DNA of 64,000 nucleotides from Ancylobacter sp. SL191 (GCF_026625645.1 NZ_CP113056.1:2455001-2519000), one strand, 5' to 3'. Shown: positions 50,975 to 60,241, numbered from the stretch's first letter. Numbers and translations are program-made. The notes: generated by a model from the sequence alone, not told the origin.

Positions 50975-51910
50975 TTAGAGCAGCGACTTGCGCAGCATCA
51001 TGTGGATGCCCTTATTGCCGTCGACCAGCTGCGTCACCCGCAGGTTTCCGGCCAGCGAACAGAGCATATAGGCCTGGTTGCGCGAGAGATTGGTGCGCTC
51101 GCAGATGTGCTTGACCATCTCCCGCGTCGCCTGCTTGGCGGCGTCGTCGAGGTCCTCGTCGAGGCCGATGGAGATGAGATGCGTCGCGCTCTCCGCGAAG
51201 GGCCAGTCGAGTTCCATGTCCTTGCGCACGGTGAGGCGGAAGGTGCCGGTGACGCCGGTTTCCAGCGCGGTGATGCACACCTCGCCGTCGCCCTGCACGC
51301 CGTGGCCGTCACCGGCGAAGAACAGCGCGCCGTCGTTGAACACCGGCAGATAGAGCGTGGTGCCGGCGCGCAGTTCCTTATTGTCCATGTTGCCGCCGAA
51401 GGCGCGCGGCACCGGCGACCCGCAGCGGCCCCAGGCCGGCGGCGGCGCGGTGGCGATGATGCCGAAGAAGGGGTCGAGCGGGATTTCCAGGCCCCACGGC
51501 ATGACACAGACATTCTTGGCGTGATCGACCACGGGATGGATGGTCTCGTAATCGGTGAACTCGGCCGGCAGCGTCCCCAGCAGCGGCAGGATCGACACGA
51601 AGCCCCAGTCCTGGCGCACCTTCACGTCGAGAATGTCGACCTGCAGCACGTCGCCGGGCTTGGCGTCCTTCACATAGACCGGCCCGGTGATGAAGTGCGG
51701 TCCCGCGCCCTGTGGCATCGTATCGAGCGCGAGCTTGTAATCCTCGGGCACCGGAAGATGGTCCGGCAGCGTTTCCTTGCCGCCGGCGGGGAAGGAATGC
51801 AGCGTGACCACGTCTCCCGACGCCACTTCGAGGACGGGCGGGGTCGAGCTGTCGAGATATCCCCAGACCATGTTTTCCGGCGTGGCGGGGATTTCAAAGC
51901 GGCGCGACAT
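50975..51910 (-). CDS. Acetamidase/formamidase family protein
   Basis: 311 residues from the ATG at 51910, which has AGGAG five bases upstream. It contains ASGDVVTLHSFPAGGKETLP, HFITGPVYVKDAKPGDVLQV and GDGHGVQGDGEVCITALETG, the conserved core of the FmdA/AmdA family. These cytoplasmic enzymes hydrolyse formamide or acetamide to ammonia and the acid. It is the last gene of the urtABCDE operon, so the transporter probably imports short amides, perhaps also urea; no urease genes are in the window. Confidence 0.9.
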   Translation of the reverse strand: MSRRFEIPATPENMVWGYLDSSTPPVLEVASGDVVTLHSFPAGGKETLPDHLPVPEDYKLALDTMPQGAGPHFITGPVYVKDAKPGDVLQVDILDVKVRQDWGFVSILPLLGTLPAEFTDYETIHPVVDHAKNVCVMPWGLEIPLDPFFGIIATAPPPAWGRCGSPVPRAFGGNMDNKELRAGTTLYLPVFNDGALFFAGDGHGVQGDGEVCITALETGVTGTFRLTVRKDMELDWPFAESATHLISIGLDEDLDDAAKQATREMVKHICERTNLSRNQAYMLCSLAGNLRVTQLVDGNKGIHMMLRKSLL

Positions 51911-51943
51911 GGGAGCTCCTGATGCGTTGCGCGACAAGCGGGT

Positions 51944-52636
51944 TCAGACGGCGATGAAGCGGGTCAGATGTTCCCGGTTCATCGTGGGTGCGCGCCCGGT
52001 CTCGACGACCGTGCCGCGTGAAAGGATGACGAAGGCGTCGGCCGTCTCAATGGCGAAATCCAGATATTGCTCGACCAGCAGGATCGAGATGCGCCCCTTG
52101 AGCGAGCGCAGCACCTCGCCGATCAGCGCGACGATGTTGGGCTGGATACCCTCGGTCGGCTCGTCGAGGATCAGCAGCTTCGGCTGAGTGACGAGCGCCC
52201 GCGCGAGGGCGAGCTGCTGCTGCTGGCCGCCGGAGAGCGCGCCGCCGGAGCGCTTCCACATCTCGCGCAGCACCGGGAAATGGCTGATCGCCTCCTCCAT
52301 CGCCGCGCTGCCATAGGTGCCATGGGCGCGGGCCGCCGCCTCGATGTTCTCGCCCACCGTCAACTCGGCGAAGATTTCCCGTCCCTGCGGCACATAGGCG
52401 AGGCCGGCGCGCGAGCGCCGGTTGGGGGACCAGGCGGTGGCATCCGCGCCGTCGATCATCACCCGCCCGCCGGTCGGAGCGAGCAGGCCCATCAGGCATT
52501 TGAGCAGGGTGGACTTGCCCGCGCCATTGCGGCCGAGCACCGCCAGGCATTCGCCCGGCGCGATCTCGAAGCCGACCTGCCGCAGCACTTGCGCCGAGCC
52601 GTAATGCTGGTCGAGAGCCTCTACGCGGAACTGCAT
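51944..52636 (-). CDS. urtE: Urea/amide ABC transporter ATPase UrtE
   Basis: 230 residues from the ATG at 52636, one base after the urtD stop. Walker A GRNGAGKST, signature LSGGQQQQLALARALV and Walker B LLILDEPTEGIQPNIVALIG are intact; the EGIQP form is typical of UrtE. It starts QFRVEALDQHYGSAQVLRQV, also typical. It pairs with UrtD to power uptake through UrtB and UrtC. Confidence 0.92.
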   Translation of the reverse strand: MQFRVEALDQHYGSAQVLRQVGFEIAPGECLAVLGRNGAGKSTLLKCLMGLLAPTGGRVMIDGADATAWSPNRRSRAGLAYVPQGREIFAELTVGENIEAAARAHGTYGSAAMEEAISHFPVLREMWKRSGGALSGGQQQQLALARALVTQPKLLILDEPTEGIQPNIVALIGEVLRSLKGRISILLVEQYLDFAIETADAFVILSRGTVVETGRAPTMNREHLTRFIAV

Positions 52637-52637
52637 G

Positions 52638-53366
52638 TCAGCGCCCCAGATAGACGTCGACGACCGCAGCGTCGGCGCGCACCTTGTCCATCGAGCCCTC
52701 GAAGAGGGTGCGGCCCTCATGCAGCACGGTCACGCGGTCGGCGATGCGCTCGACGAAATCCATATCGTGCTCGACGACGATGATGGCACGGTCCCGCCGC
52801 ACCAGCGCGCGCACCAGCTTGGCGGTGCGTTCGGTCTCCTCGTCGGTGAGGCCGGCGACCGGCTCGTCGAGCATCAGCACGCGCGGATCGGAGGCGATGA
52901 CCATGCCGATCTCCAGCCACTGCTTCTGGCCATGGCTGAGCTCGCCGGCGAGGCGGCTTGCGTGCTCGGTGAGTTCGACCATCTCCAGCACCTCACCGAT
53001 CCGGTCCTCGAGCGCGGGTGCGTCGAGACGCGCGCGGAAGCCGACATCGGCACCGATGGCGATATGTTGGCGCACGGTGAGCCCCTCGAACACGCTCGGC
53101 TTCTGGAACTTGCGGCGCAGCCCGGCGCGGGCGATGGCGGAATCGCTGGCCTGTGTGAGGTCGAGGGCCCCGTCGAACAGGACGCGCCCCTGCTTCGGCC
53201 GGGTAATGCCGGAGATCACGTCGAGCAGGGTCGTCTTGCCGGCGCCGTTGGGGCCGATGACGGCGCGCACTTCGCCATAATCAATGGCGAGCGACAGGTC
53301 GTCGATGGCGCGAAAGCTACCGAAGCGGACGGTGATGCCATCGACCAGCAGGGCGGTGAGGCTCAT
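52638..53366 (-). CDS. urtD: Urea/amide ABC transporter ATPase UrtD
   Basis: 242 residues from the ATG at 53366, overlapping the urtC stop. Walker A GPNGAGKTT, signature LSHGQKQWLEIGMVI and Walker B VLMLDEPVAGLTDEETERTA are present; the LSHGQKQWLEIG signature is diagnostic of UrtD. It is one of the two ATPases of the importer. Confidence 0.93.
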   Translation of the reverse strand: MSLTALLVDGITVRFGSFRAIDDLSLAIDYGEVRAVIGPNGAGKTTLLDVISGITRPKQGRVLFDGALDLTQASDSAIARAGLRRKFQKPSVFEGLTVRQHIAIGADVGFRARLDAPALEDRIGEVLEMVELTEHASRLAGELSHGQKQWLEIGMVIASDPRVLMLDEPVAGLTDEETERTAKLVRALVRRDRAIIVVEHDMDFVERIADRVTVLHEGRTLFEGSMDKVRADAAVVDVYLGR

Positions 53367-54469
53367 GGGCGCGCCTCCCCGATTTCCTGCGCCATGCGCT
53401 TCGGGCCCATCGGCCGCGTCAGCTTCAGTTTGGCAAGGTCCATCAACCCGTTGGGGAAGACCAGCACGACGAGGACGATCAGCCCGGAAAGGATGAACGG
53501 CCAGATCTCCGGCGCCGCCGAGGACAGCCAGAACTTCACCGCGTTCACCAGCAGCGCGCCGATGACCGCGCCGACCAGGTGCCCGCGCCCGCCAATGGCC
53601 ACCCAGACCGCGATCTCCAGCGACAATTCGGGCGAGAGCACGCGCGGGTTGATGATGCCGACCTGCGGCACGTAGAGCATGCCCGCCACCATGGCGATCA
53701 GCGCGGAGAGGCACCAGACGATGAGCTTGAGCCGCAGCGTCTCGTAGCCGAGCGTGCGCAGGCGGGTCTCGTCGTCGCGCGTGGCCAGCATCAGCGCGCC
53801 GAAGCGGCTGCCGACCAGCCAGCGGCAGAGCACCAGCACCAAAGCGAGGACCGCCAGCGAGGCCACAGCCAGCGCGGTGATCATGCCGCTCGTGCCCATC
53901 GGCCAGCCGAACAGGACGGAGAAGCCGGTCATGCCGTTATTGCCGCCGAAGCCGGTGTCGTTGCGGAACATCAGCAGCATGGCGACATAGACCAGCGCCT
54001 GGGTGATGATGGCGAAATAGACCCCGCCCACGCGCGAGCGAAACGACACGTAGCCGAAGATGCCGGACACCAGCAGCGTCACGACCACGGCGACGGCGAC
54101 GGCATAGGGGAAGGCGTCGAAACCCGCCCAGTAGAGGGGAAAGTCCTTCCAGCCCATGAACTGGAGGAAATCCGGCACCGTCCCCGTCGCCACGAAGGCG
54201 TGCTTGAGCAGGTACATGGCGATCACATAGCCGCCCAACGCGAAGAACAGCCCGTGGCCGAGCGACAGGATGCCGAGATAGCCCCAGATCAGGTCGAGCG
54301 AGATGGCGAGCACGGCGAAGGCGGCAAGCTGGCCGATGGCGTTGGCGAGGTAGCGCGACAGCGCGAACTCGGTTCCCGCCAGCCCCGCCATGGCCAGCGC
54401 GACAAGGACGATGAGGCCGATGAGGAGGCCAATGGGTGTCGGGAGGGTAACGCGGCCGGTGCGGATCAT
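53363..54469 (-). CDS. urtC: Urea/amide ABC transporter permease UrtC
   Basis: 368 residues from the ATG at 54469, overlapping the urtB stop by four bases. Hydrophobic throughout, with LIWGYLGILSLGHGLFFALG near the N-terminus and LMLATRDDETRLRTLGYETL as the cytoplasmic coupling loop; GTSGMITALAVAS and GNNGMTGF are UrtC-like. It forms the pore with UrtB. Confidence 0.93.
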   Translation of the reverse strand: MIRTGRVTLPTPIGLLIGLIVLVALAMAGLAGTEFALSRYLANAIGQLAAFAVLAISLDLIWGYLGILSLGHGLFFALGGYVIAMYLLKHAFVATGTVPDFLQFMGWKDFPLYWAGFDAFPYAVAVAVVVTLLVSGIFGYVSFRSRVGGVYFAIITQALVYVAMLLMFRNDTGFGGNNGMTGFSVLFGWPMGTSGMITALAVASLAVLALVLVLCRWLVGSRFGALMLATRDDETRLRTLGYETLRLKLIVWCLSALIAMVAGMLYVPQVGIINPRVLSPELSLEIAVWVAIGGRGHLVGAVIGALLVNAVKFWLSSAAPEIWPFILSGLIVLVVLVFPNGLMDLAKLKLTRPMGPKRMAQEIGEARP

Positions 54470-56085
54470 TTGCGGCGCCCCTTCACGGCGAACAGTCCAT
54501 CGGGGCGCCATTGCAGGAAGGCGATGATCATCAAGAGCACGATGACCTTGGCGGCGACGGCGCCCCAGAGCGGCTCGATCAGCACGTTGATCTGGCCGAT
54601 GCCGAGCGCCGCCAGCACCGTGCCGGCGATGGTGCCGACACCGCCGAGCACCACCACCATGAAGCTGTCGATGATGAAGTTCTGCCCCATCTGCGGGTTC
54701 ACGCTGTAGATCGGCGACAGAGCGAGGCCGGCGATGCCGGCAAGCCCCGAGCCCATGCCGAAGGCCATCATGTCGACGCGCCGTGTCGGGATGCCGATGC
54801 ACGCGGCCATGTCGCGGTTCTGAGTGACCGCGCGGATGTTGAGCCCGAGCGGGGTCTTGCGCACGATGGCCCAGGTGAGCGCCAGCGTCACCGCCGCGAA
54901 GGCGATGGCAAACATGCGGTTCCAGGTGAAGATGAAGTCGCCGATGACCGGCACCCCGCCCGACACATAGAACGGCGTCTCGAACTGCATGTTCTGGGTG
55001 CCGAACACCACGCGCACGAGGTTGACGAGGAACAGGCTCACCGCCCAGGTGGCGAGCAGGCTCATCAGCGGGCGCTTGTAGAGATGGCGCAGCAGCAGCG
55101 CCTCGAGCGCGATGCCGATGGCGGCGGTGACGAGGAAGGCGACCGGAATGGCGAGGACGAGATACCAGTCGAGCAGCGCCGGCGCGGCCACCCGCAGCCC
55201 CTGCTGCACCAGCCAGGTGACATAGGCGCCGATCATGATCAGCTCGCCCTGGGCGAGGTTGATGACGCCCATCAGCCCGAAGATGATGGCGAGGCCGATG
55301 GCCGCCATGAACAGGATCGAGGCGAAGCTCAGCCCGTTATAGAGCGTGGCCAGAATATCGCCGAGGGCGATGCCACGCGCGATGCGCGCGCTCGCCGCGT
55401 CCACCGCGGCGCGGAACTCCGGGTTCGCGGCATAGGCCGGGTCGCTCTCCAGCGCCGCGATACGGGTCAGCGCGCGCCGGCTCGGATTTTCCGCCACCCG
55501 GCCGATGGCGCGGATGCGGGCGGCAGGGTCCGAGGCGTTCAGCGCGGCGGTCTGGGCGAGGGTGTCGATCTGTTCCTTGAGCCCGGCATCGCTTTCCGCC
55601 GCGGCGGCGGTGTCGAGCAGCCCCTCGGGTATTTGCGCCGGGCGGCGCTCCAGCGTCTTCAGCGCGGCCGCGCGCTGGGCGACGTCGGGCGCGCTGCGCA
55701 GGGCGAAGGCGGCATCGGCCAGTTCGAAGACCGGTCGGTTCTTGAGGCTGAGCAGCGGCGAGCGGGGCGTGCCGGCCACCGCGCGGGGCGTGCGGGTCAC
55801 CGCATCGCGGCCACCCTCGTCGAGCACGGCGCCGGCATCGTCGCAGCCGAGCTTGCGGTCGATGACGGCGCGGGCGAGCGGCGCGGCGAAGGCCCGGTCT
55901 TCCGCGCTGCCGGAGGCGGCGGTCGCGATCAGCGCCGTGCCGGCCCGGCCCATCGCGGCCGCGTCCCCGCACAGTTCCTGCACGAGACCCGCGCGGTCGA
56001 GCGTCTGCGCCCCGGCCGCGGGGGCGAGGAGCGGGCCGCCGGCCACGAGGCCGACGAGGAGAAGAGCAAAACGCGCCAGCTTCAT
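54466..56085 (-). CDS. urtB: Urea/amide ABC transporter permease UrtB
   Basis: 539 residues from the ATG at 56085; an ATG 21 bases earlier is possible but the chosen start gives a clean signal-like N-terminus (LARFALLLVGLVAGGPLLAP). Residues about 30-235 form a helical periplasmic domain typical of UrtB, and the rest is a LivH-like permease (GVINLAQGELIMIGAYVTWL, NRDMAACIGIPTRRVDMMAF). Length matches UrtB (about 530), much longer than LivH. The gap to urtA carries a palindromic repeat. Confidence 0.93.
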   Translation of the reverse strand: MKLARFALLLVGLVAGGPLLAPAAGAQTLDRAGLVQELCGDAAAMGRAGTALIATAASGSAEDRAFAAPLARAVIDRKLGCDDAGAVLDEGGRDAVTRTPRAVAGTPRSPLLSLKNRPVFELADAAFALRSAPDVAQRAAALKTLERRPAQIPEGLLDTAAAAESDAGLKEQIDTLAQTAALNASDPAARIRAIGRVAENPSRRALTRIAALESDPAYAANPEFRAAVDAASARIARGIALGDILATLYNGLSFASILFMAAIGLAIIFGLMGVINLAQGELIMIGAYVTWLVQQGLRVAAPALLDWYLVLAIPVAFLVTAAIGIALEALLLRHLYKRPLMSLLATWAVSLFLVNLVRVVFGTQNMQFETPFYVSGGVPVIGDFIFTWNRMFAIAFAAVTLALTWAIVRKTPLGLNIRAVTQNRDMAACIGIPTRRVDMMAFGMGSGLAGIAGLALSPIYSVNPQMGQNFIIDSFMVVVLGGVGTIAGTVLAALGIGQINVLIEPLWGAVAAKVIVLLMIIAFLQWRPDGLFAVKGRRK

Positions 56086-56165
56086 CGGGAACTCAAGGCG
56101 GCGCATGGCGGTGGAAGGCCATGCGCGGCGAGTGAACGGGGGTAGGCGGTCGTGGCCAGGAGGAC

Positions 56166-56248
56166 CGTCATGCCCGGGCTTGACCCGGGCATCCACGTCT
56201 TGCGGCAAAGAGAAGTCGTGGATCCCCGGGCCAAGCCCGGGGATGACG
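56166..56248. repeat. Palindromic repeat between urtA and urtB
   Basis: Ends CGTCAT and ATGACG, with inner hairpins CCCGGG-CTTGA-CCCGGG and CCCCGGGCCAAGCCCGGGG, plus near-complementary ATCCACGTCTT and AAGTCGTGGAT arms in the middle. It has the same architecture as the element at 12483-12586. Confidence 0.8.
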
Positions 56249-56264
56249 TCATGGGGCGCGGCCC

Positions 56265-57518
56265 TCAGCCATAGGGGCTGAACGGCACCGGCTTCGGCGT
56301 GTCCTTGGACTGCCAGAGGATGTCGAAGCCCTGCTTGTCGTTGACCGAGCCGATGAACACGCCGCGGGCGACGTAGTTGTTCTCGCCGGTCATCGAGATC
56401 TTGTAGCCCGACGGGCAGTCGAAGGTGAGGCCGGCGAAGGCCTTGGAGACTTCCGGCACGTCGAAGGAGCCCGCCTTCGCCGCCGCCATCGCCCACAGAT
56501 GCACGGAATCATAGGCCGAGACCATCGGGTCGATGGACACGGTGCCGCTGAAGGGCACGTTCTTGGCCTTCACATAGGCCGCCCAGTTCTTCAGGAAGGC
56601 CTCGTTAGCCGGGCCCTTGGCGTTCTGCAGATAGGCCCAGCAATTGAGGTGGCCGACCAGCTTGGCGGTGTCGAGGCCCTCAAGGTCGGCCTCCACCATG
56701 TCGAGGCCCAGCACCGGAATGTCGGTGGCAAGGATGCCCTGATTGGCGAATTCGCGCATGAAGTCCGGGATCGAGTTGCCGACCACGGTGAGGATCACCA
56801 CCGGCTGGCCGCCGCCTTGGTCCGCAAAGGCGCGGATCTGGTTGACCAGGGTCTGGAAGTTGGAGAAGCCGAAGGGAACGTATTCCTCCTTCCACGCGGT
56901 CTCCGGGATGCCCTTGGATTTGAAGTAGCCCTTGAGCTGCTTGTTGATGGTGCGCGGCCACACATAGTCCGAGCCGAGCATGAAGAAGCGCTTGGCGGAG
57001 ACGCCTTCCTCGCCCATCAGGTAGTCGACGGCCGGCAGCACCGAGCTCGCCGGCGGCGAGTTCACATAGACGACGTTCTTGGAATTCTCGTCGCCCTCGA
57101 AATGCAGGGGGTAGTAGAGCAGCCCGTTCTCCTGCTCGACGACCGGCAGCACGGTCTTGCGCGACACCGAGGTCCAGCAGCCGAACAGAGCGGAGACCTT
57201 CTCCTGCTGCAGCATCTGCTTGGCGCTCTGGGCGTAGAGCGGCCAGTCGGAAGCGGGGTCGGAGACCAGCACGTCGATGGTGCGTCCGTTGACGCCGCCC
57301 TTCGCGTTGATCTCGTCGGCGGCCATCTTCACCACATAGTTCAGCCGGCCTTCGAGATTGGCCATCGTGCCGGAGGAGGAGAAGAGGCAGCCGAGCTTGA
57401 CCGGGCCGGACTGCGCCTGCGCGCTGCGCAGATAGGCCGGCATGGCGAGGGGGGAGGCCAGCCCGGCGGCGGCGACGCCGCCCGCCTGCAGAAAGGAACG
57501 CCGCGTGAACTTGACCAT
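56265..57518 (-). CDS. urtA: Urea/amide ABC transporter binding protein UrtA
   Basis: 417 residues from the ATG at 57518. The N-terminus has a twin-arginine signal (TRRSFLQAGGVAAAGLA), so export is probably by Tat. The mature part includes KLGCLFSSSGTMANLEGRLN and INAKGGVNGRTIDVLVSDPA, and the family-typical FGCWTSVSRKTVLPVVEQEN and NGLLYYPLHFEGDENSKNVV. It is the first gene of the operon urtABCDE-amidase. Whether it prefers urea or short amides is not visible; the linked formamidase suggests amides. Confidence 0.93.
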   Translation of the reverse strand: MVKFTRRSFLQAGGVAAAGLASPLAMPAYLRSAQAQSGPVKLGCLFSSSGTMANLEGRLNYVVKMAADEINAKGGVNGRTIDVLVSDPASDWPLYAQSAKQMLQQEKVSALFGCWTSVSRKTVLPVVEQENGLLYYPLHFEGDENSKNVVYVNSPPASSVLPAVDYLMGEEGVSAKRFFMLGSDYVWPRTINKQLKGYFKSKGIPETAWKEEYVPFGFSNFQTLVNQIRAFADQGGGQPVVILTVVGNSIPDFMREFANQGILATDIPVLGLDMVEADLEGLDTAKLVGHLNCWAYLQNAKGPANEAFLKNWAAYVKAKNVPFSGTVSIDPMVSAYDSVHLWAMAAAKAGSFDVPEVSKAFAGLTFDCPSGYKISMTGENNYVARGVFIGSVNDKQGFDILWQSKDTPKPVPFSPYG

Positions 57519-57941
57519 GGACGACACCTCAGGGGGTTCGGAAGATGAGCCGAATTCTGTCGGGGTCCGCTCCGCGCGCAACTTCATATAATGTTCAGCC
57601 CTGCCCAATGCCGCGGCAAAGCCGTGAGGGCCGAACGGATTCTGGCACGATTGCCAGAACCCGCCGCATGGGGGATCGGGTAGGCCGGTAAGCCGCGCCG
57701 GGTGAAACGCCGCCTTCGCCAGCAAAGAAGGCCCGAGGCCTTCGACGCCTGGAGCCAACTGCTGTTCAAATCGGACGTTTATCCCTGAGAGGGATGGTCT
57801 ATAGTACTGCCCATATTAAGCGCATGCTCAGGAGATGTGCGGCTGCCGGTCGCCGTGCGTCATCGCCTCTCGGGAGCGCCCAGCCAATGGGAAGGAACCG
57901 GACCGCCATCTGATCCGTCAACGCTAGCTGAGGACCGATCC
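57519..57941. other. Promoter region of the urt operon and gap to the OrfA-like gene
   Basis: 423 bases. Contains the palindrome at 57640-57659, an AT-rich CATTATAT-like -10 candidate on the minus strand near 57582-57590, and the 5' region of the HTH gene. No canonical sigma-54 site with correct spacing and no ORF I trust. Confidence 0.45.
57640..57659. promoter_or_regulatory. Palindromic operator candidate upstream of urtA
   Basis: TTCTGGCA-CGAT-TGCCAGAA: perfect 8-bp arms with a 4-base centre, 121 bases upstream of the urtA start. It fits a dimeric regulator of amide or urea uptake. Confidence 0.55.
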
Positions 57942-58319
57942 GTGCGACATTCACAGTTCACCGACACTGAGATTCTCCACCTCGTCCGCGAAGCCGATGC
58001 CGGAGTTCCGGTCGATGAGATCTGCCGGACGGCCGGGGTTTCGCTGCGCACCTTCTACCGCTGGCGCCGGCGCTTTGGCGGGTTGAGCGTGCCCGCCGTC
58101 GAACGCATGAAGGAGCTGCAGGCGGAAAACCTGCGGCTGCGCCTGCTGGTCAGTAATTTGTCCGAGCGCCTGCACGACGCGCCCTCCTCGGATGGCCGGT
58201 CCTCACCGGTCTTGAGCGATCCGGTCCGGCTTCCTCCCGGCCGCGCCTCCGTGCTGGCCGCCGAACGCTGCGGCGGCGCCGTGGTGGGTCGCTTCGCCTC
58301 GGTACGCGGCACACGGTGA
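57942..58319 (+). CDS. Orphan transposase OrfA-like HTH protein
   Basis: 125 residues from a GTG at 57942, with GAGG upstream. Residues 4-70 match the IS3/IS911 OrfA pattern (FTDTEILHLVREADAGVPVD, RTFYRWRRRFGGL, ERMKELQAENLRLRLLVS), an HTH followed by a leucine-rich coiled segment. No OrfB integrase and no inverted terminal repeats are visible, and the C-terminus is unrelated and Pro/Ser-rich. It is either an IS remnant or a domesticated DNA-binding protein next to sciP. Confidence 0.65.
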   Translation: MRHSQFTDTEILHLVREADAGVPVDEICRTAGVSLRTFYRWRRRFGGLSVPAVERMKELQAENLRLRLLVSNLSERLHDAPSSDGRSSPVLSDPVRLPPGRASVLAAERCGGAVVGRFASVRGTR

Positions 58320-58410
58320 GAGAGCGCGCGGTCGCGGACGCCTTGCGCGATGTTGCGCGCAACGTTCTGAGCAGCCGGGCGGGCGAGGAGCACCATCCGG
58401 CGCGCCGCAT

Positions 58411-58451
58411 AAGAAAAAGGGCCGGCGGGAAGGTGTTCCCGGCCGGCCCTG
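58411..58451 (-). terminator. Rho-independent terminator of sciP
   Basis: On the minus strand a GC-rich stem (GGGCCGGC arms around a GGGAA/TTCCC extension) is followed by TTTTTCTT. It lies about 30 bases after the sciP stop and is the clearest intrinsic terminator in the window. Confidence 0.85.
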
Positions 58452-58479
58452 AGCATGCTGAAAAGTAAAACCGCGCCGA

Positions 58480-58755
58480 TTACTGGCGGTATTGCTGGAT
58501 GCGGGTGGTGCGCAGGCCGGCGAGGCCATGGCGGTCGATCGAGGCCTGCCAGGACAGGAACTCCTCGGTCGTCAGAGTGTAGCGCTTGCAGGCCTCCTCA
58601 AGGCTGAGAAGACCGCCGCGCACGGCGGCAACGACCTCCGCCTTGCGGCGGATAACCCACCGCCGGGTGTTGGGCGGGGGTAGATCGGCAATGGTTAACG
58701 GACTTCCGTCCGGCCCGATTACATATTTCACCCTCGGGCGGTAGGGCTCGGTCAT
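58480..58755 (-). CDS. sciP: SciP, small CtrA-inhibitory protein (DUF1153)
   Basis: 91 residues from the ATG at 58755; an in-frame TTG at 58770 is less likely. The sequence ADLPPPNTRRWVIRRKAEVV, GGLLSLEEACKRYTLTTEEF and LSWQASIDRHGLAGLRTTRI is nearly invariant in SciP of alphaproteobacteria. In Caulobacter SciP binds DNA and CtrA and blocks CtrA-dependent transcription early in the cell cycle. A Rho-independent terminator follows, and a GANTC methylation site with a CtrA-like TTAA repeat lies upstream. Confidence 0.94.
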   Translation of the reverse strand: MTEPYRPRVKYVIGPDGSPLTIADLPPPNTRRWVIRRKAEVVAAVRGGLLSLEEACKRYTLTTEEFLSWQASIDRHGLAGLRTTRIQQYRQ

Positions 58756-58807
58756 GTTACGCTCACTCAATACACGCGATCAATGAGAGTAGGTTACCTG
58801 CCGAGGC

Positions 58808-58830
58808 TTAAATATTTCCCTAAGCGAATC
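58808..58830. promoter_or_regulatory. CtrA-like box and GANTC site upstream of sciP
   Basis: TTAA at 58808-58811 and CTAA at 58820-58823, eight bases between them (CtrA boxes have TTAA-N7-TTAA), then GAATC at 58826-58830, a CcrM methylation sequence. Imperfect, so only suggestive of cell-cycle control. Confidence 0.35.
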
Positions 58831-59041
58831 ACGCTCTGGTGAAGTCGCGACACGTAGGAGCTTGTTAATAGTTGCGCAGGACTTTGTTTACCTTTGCCGC
58901 CCCAACGGAAGAGGTATTCCGAGGCCGACCGGGCCTTGTCGCACGACAAGGGTTCATAGAAGCGCCACGGTGCCCTATATAACGGGGGTCAACGCCTTCC
59001 CGTCTCCGCTCCTGTCCTCGCACACGGTCCGCGCCCGCCGC

Positions 59042-60241
59042 ATGATCCGCCTCGACGACGCTTCAAGCTTCCCCGGCCGCTCCCCCGCCGAGACCCGCGT
59101 GGTCGTGGCCATGTCCGGCGGCGTGGATTCCTCCGTGGTCGCCGCGCTGTATGCGCAGGCGGGCTACGATGTGCTGGGCGTGACGCTGCAGCTCTATGAC
59201 CATGGCGAGGCGATGCACCACCGGCCGGGCGCCTGCTGCGCGGGCCAGGACATCTATGATGCGCGCACCGTGGCCGAGCGGCTGGGCATTCCCCATTACG
59301 TGCTCGATTATGAGAGCCGCTTCCGCCACGCGGTGATCGAGCGCTTCGCCGATGCCTATGCGGCCGGCGAGACGCCGATCCCCTGCGTCGACTGCAATCG
59401 CACGGTGAAGTTCCGCGACCTCTTGGAGACCGCGCGCGACCTCGGCGCCGACATTCTCGCCACCGGCCATTACGTGACCAGCCGCCCGCTGCCCAATGGC
59501 CGGCGCGCGCTGTTCCGCCCGCTCGACGAGAGCCGCGACCAGAGCTATTTTCTCTATGCCACCACCCAGGCGCAGATCGACATGCTGCGCTTCCCGCTCG
59601 GCGAGACCAGCAAGCCGGAAGTGCGCGCGCTGGCCGAGAGCTTCGGCCTCAAGGTGGCGGACAAGCCGGACAGCCAGGACATCTGCTTCGTGCCGAACGG
59701 GCACTACACCGCGATAGTCGAGAAACTGCGGCCCGAGGCGGCCGAGCCGGGCGACATCGTGCATCTCGACGGGCGGGTGCTGGGCCGTCATGCCGGCGTG
59801 ATGCGTTACACGATCGGCCAGCGCAAGGGCCTCGGCATCGCCGCCGCCGAACCGCTTTATGTGGTCGGCATCGATGCGCGCGCCCGGCGCGTGCTGGTCG
59901 GGCCGCGTGAGGCGCTGGGCGTCACCGTCATCCGCGTCGATGAGGTGAACTGGATCGGCGATGAAACGTTGGAAGAGGCGGCGGGGGCCGGGCGCGAAGT
60001 CTATGTGAAGGTGCGCTCGGCGCGCGCGCCGGTGCCCGGCCATCTCGCCCGCGCGGCCGATGGTGGCATCGACGTGCATCTGGCCATGGCCGAGGAGGGC
60101 GTCGCGCCCGGCCAGGCCTGCGTCTTCTACGAGGATGGCGCGGCGGCCTCACGCCTCTTGGGCGGCGGCGTCATTCGACGGGCGCGGGAGACCTTCACGG
60201 CGGTGACACGCGACATTGAGATGGTGTCGCGTACCGCGTGA
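59042..60241 (+). CDS. mnmA: MnmA, tRNA-specific 2-thiouridylase
   Basis: 399 residues from the ATG at 59042; the frame is open further upstream but the extra 60 residues are unconserved. The PP-loop is AMSGGVDSS (residues 24-31), and the catalytic cysteines are in [10 protein letters not shown] and [25 protein letters not shown] and [11 protein letters not shown] are also invariant. It makes the 2-thio group of s2U34 in the tRNAs for Lys, Glu and Gln, receiving sulfur through a relay. It is divergent from sciP. Confidence 0.95.
   Translation: MIRLDDASSFPGRSPAETRVVVAMSGGVDSSVVAALYAQAGYDVLGVTLQLYDHGEAMHHRPGACCAGQDIYDARTVAERLGIPHYVLDYESRFRHAVIERFADAYAAGETPIPCVDCNRTVKFRDLLETARDLGADILATGHYVTSRPLPNGRRALFRPLDESRDQSYFLYATTQAQIDMLRFPLGETSKPEVRALAESFGLKVADKPDSQDICFVPNGHYTAIVEKLRPEAAEPGDIVHLDGRVLGRHAGVMRYTIGQRKGLGIAAAEPLYVVGIDARARRVLVGPREALGVTVIRVDEVNWIGDETLEEAAGAGREVYVKVRSARAPVPGHLARAADGGIDVHLAMAEEGVAPGQACVFYEDGAAASRLLGGGVIRRARETFTAVTRDIEMVSRTA

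Noticed and set aside
57640..57659. Sigma-54 promoter upstream of urtA (TGGCAC...TGCC)
   Set aside because: The GG-to-GC spacing is too short for a -24/-12 element on either strand; it is better explained as a perfect palindrome.
57942..58319. Complete IS3-family insertion sequence
   Set aside because: No OrfB, no terminal inverted repeats and no target duplication could be found around it.
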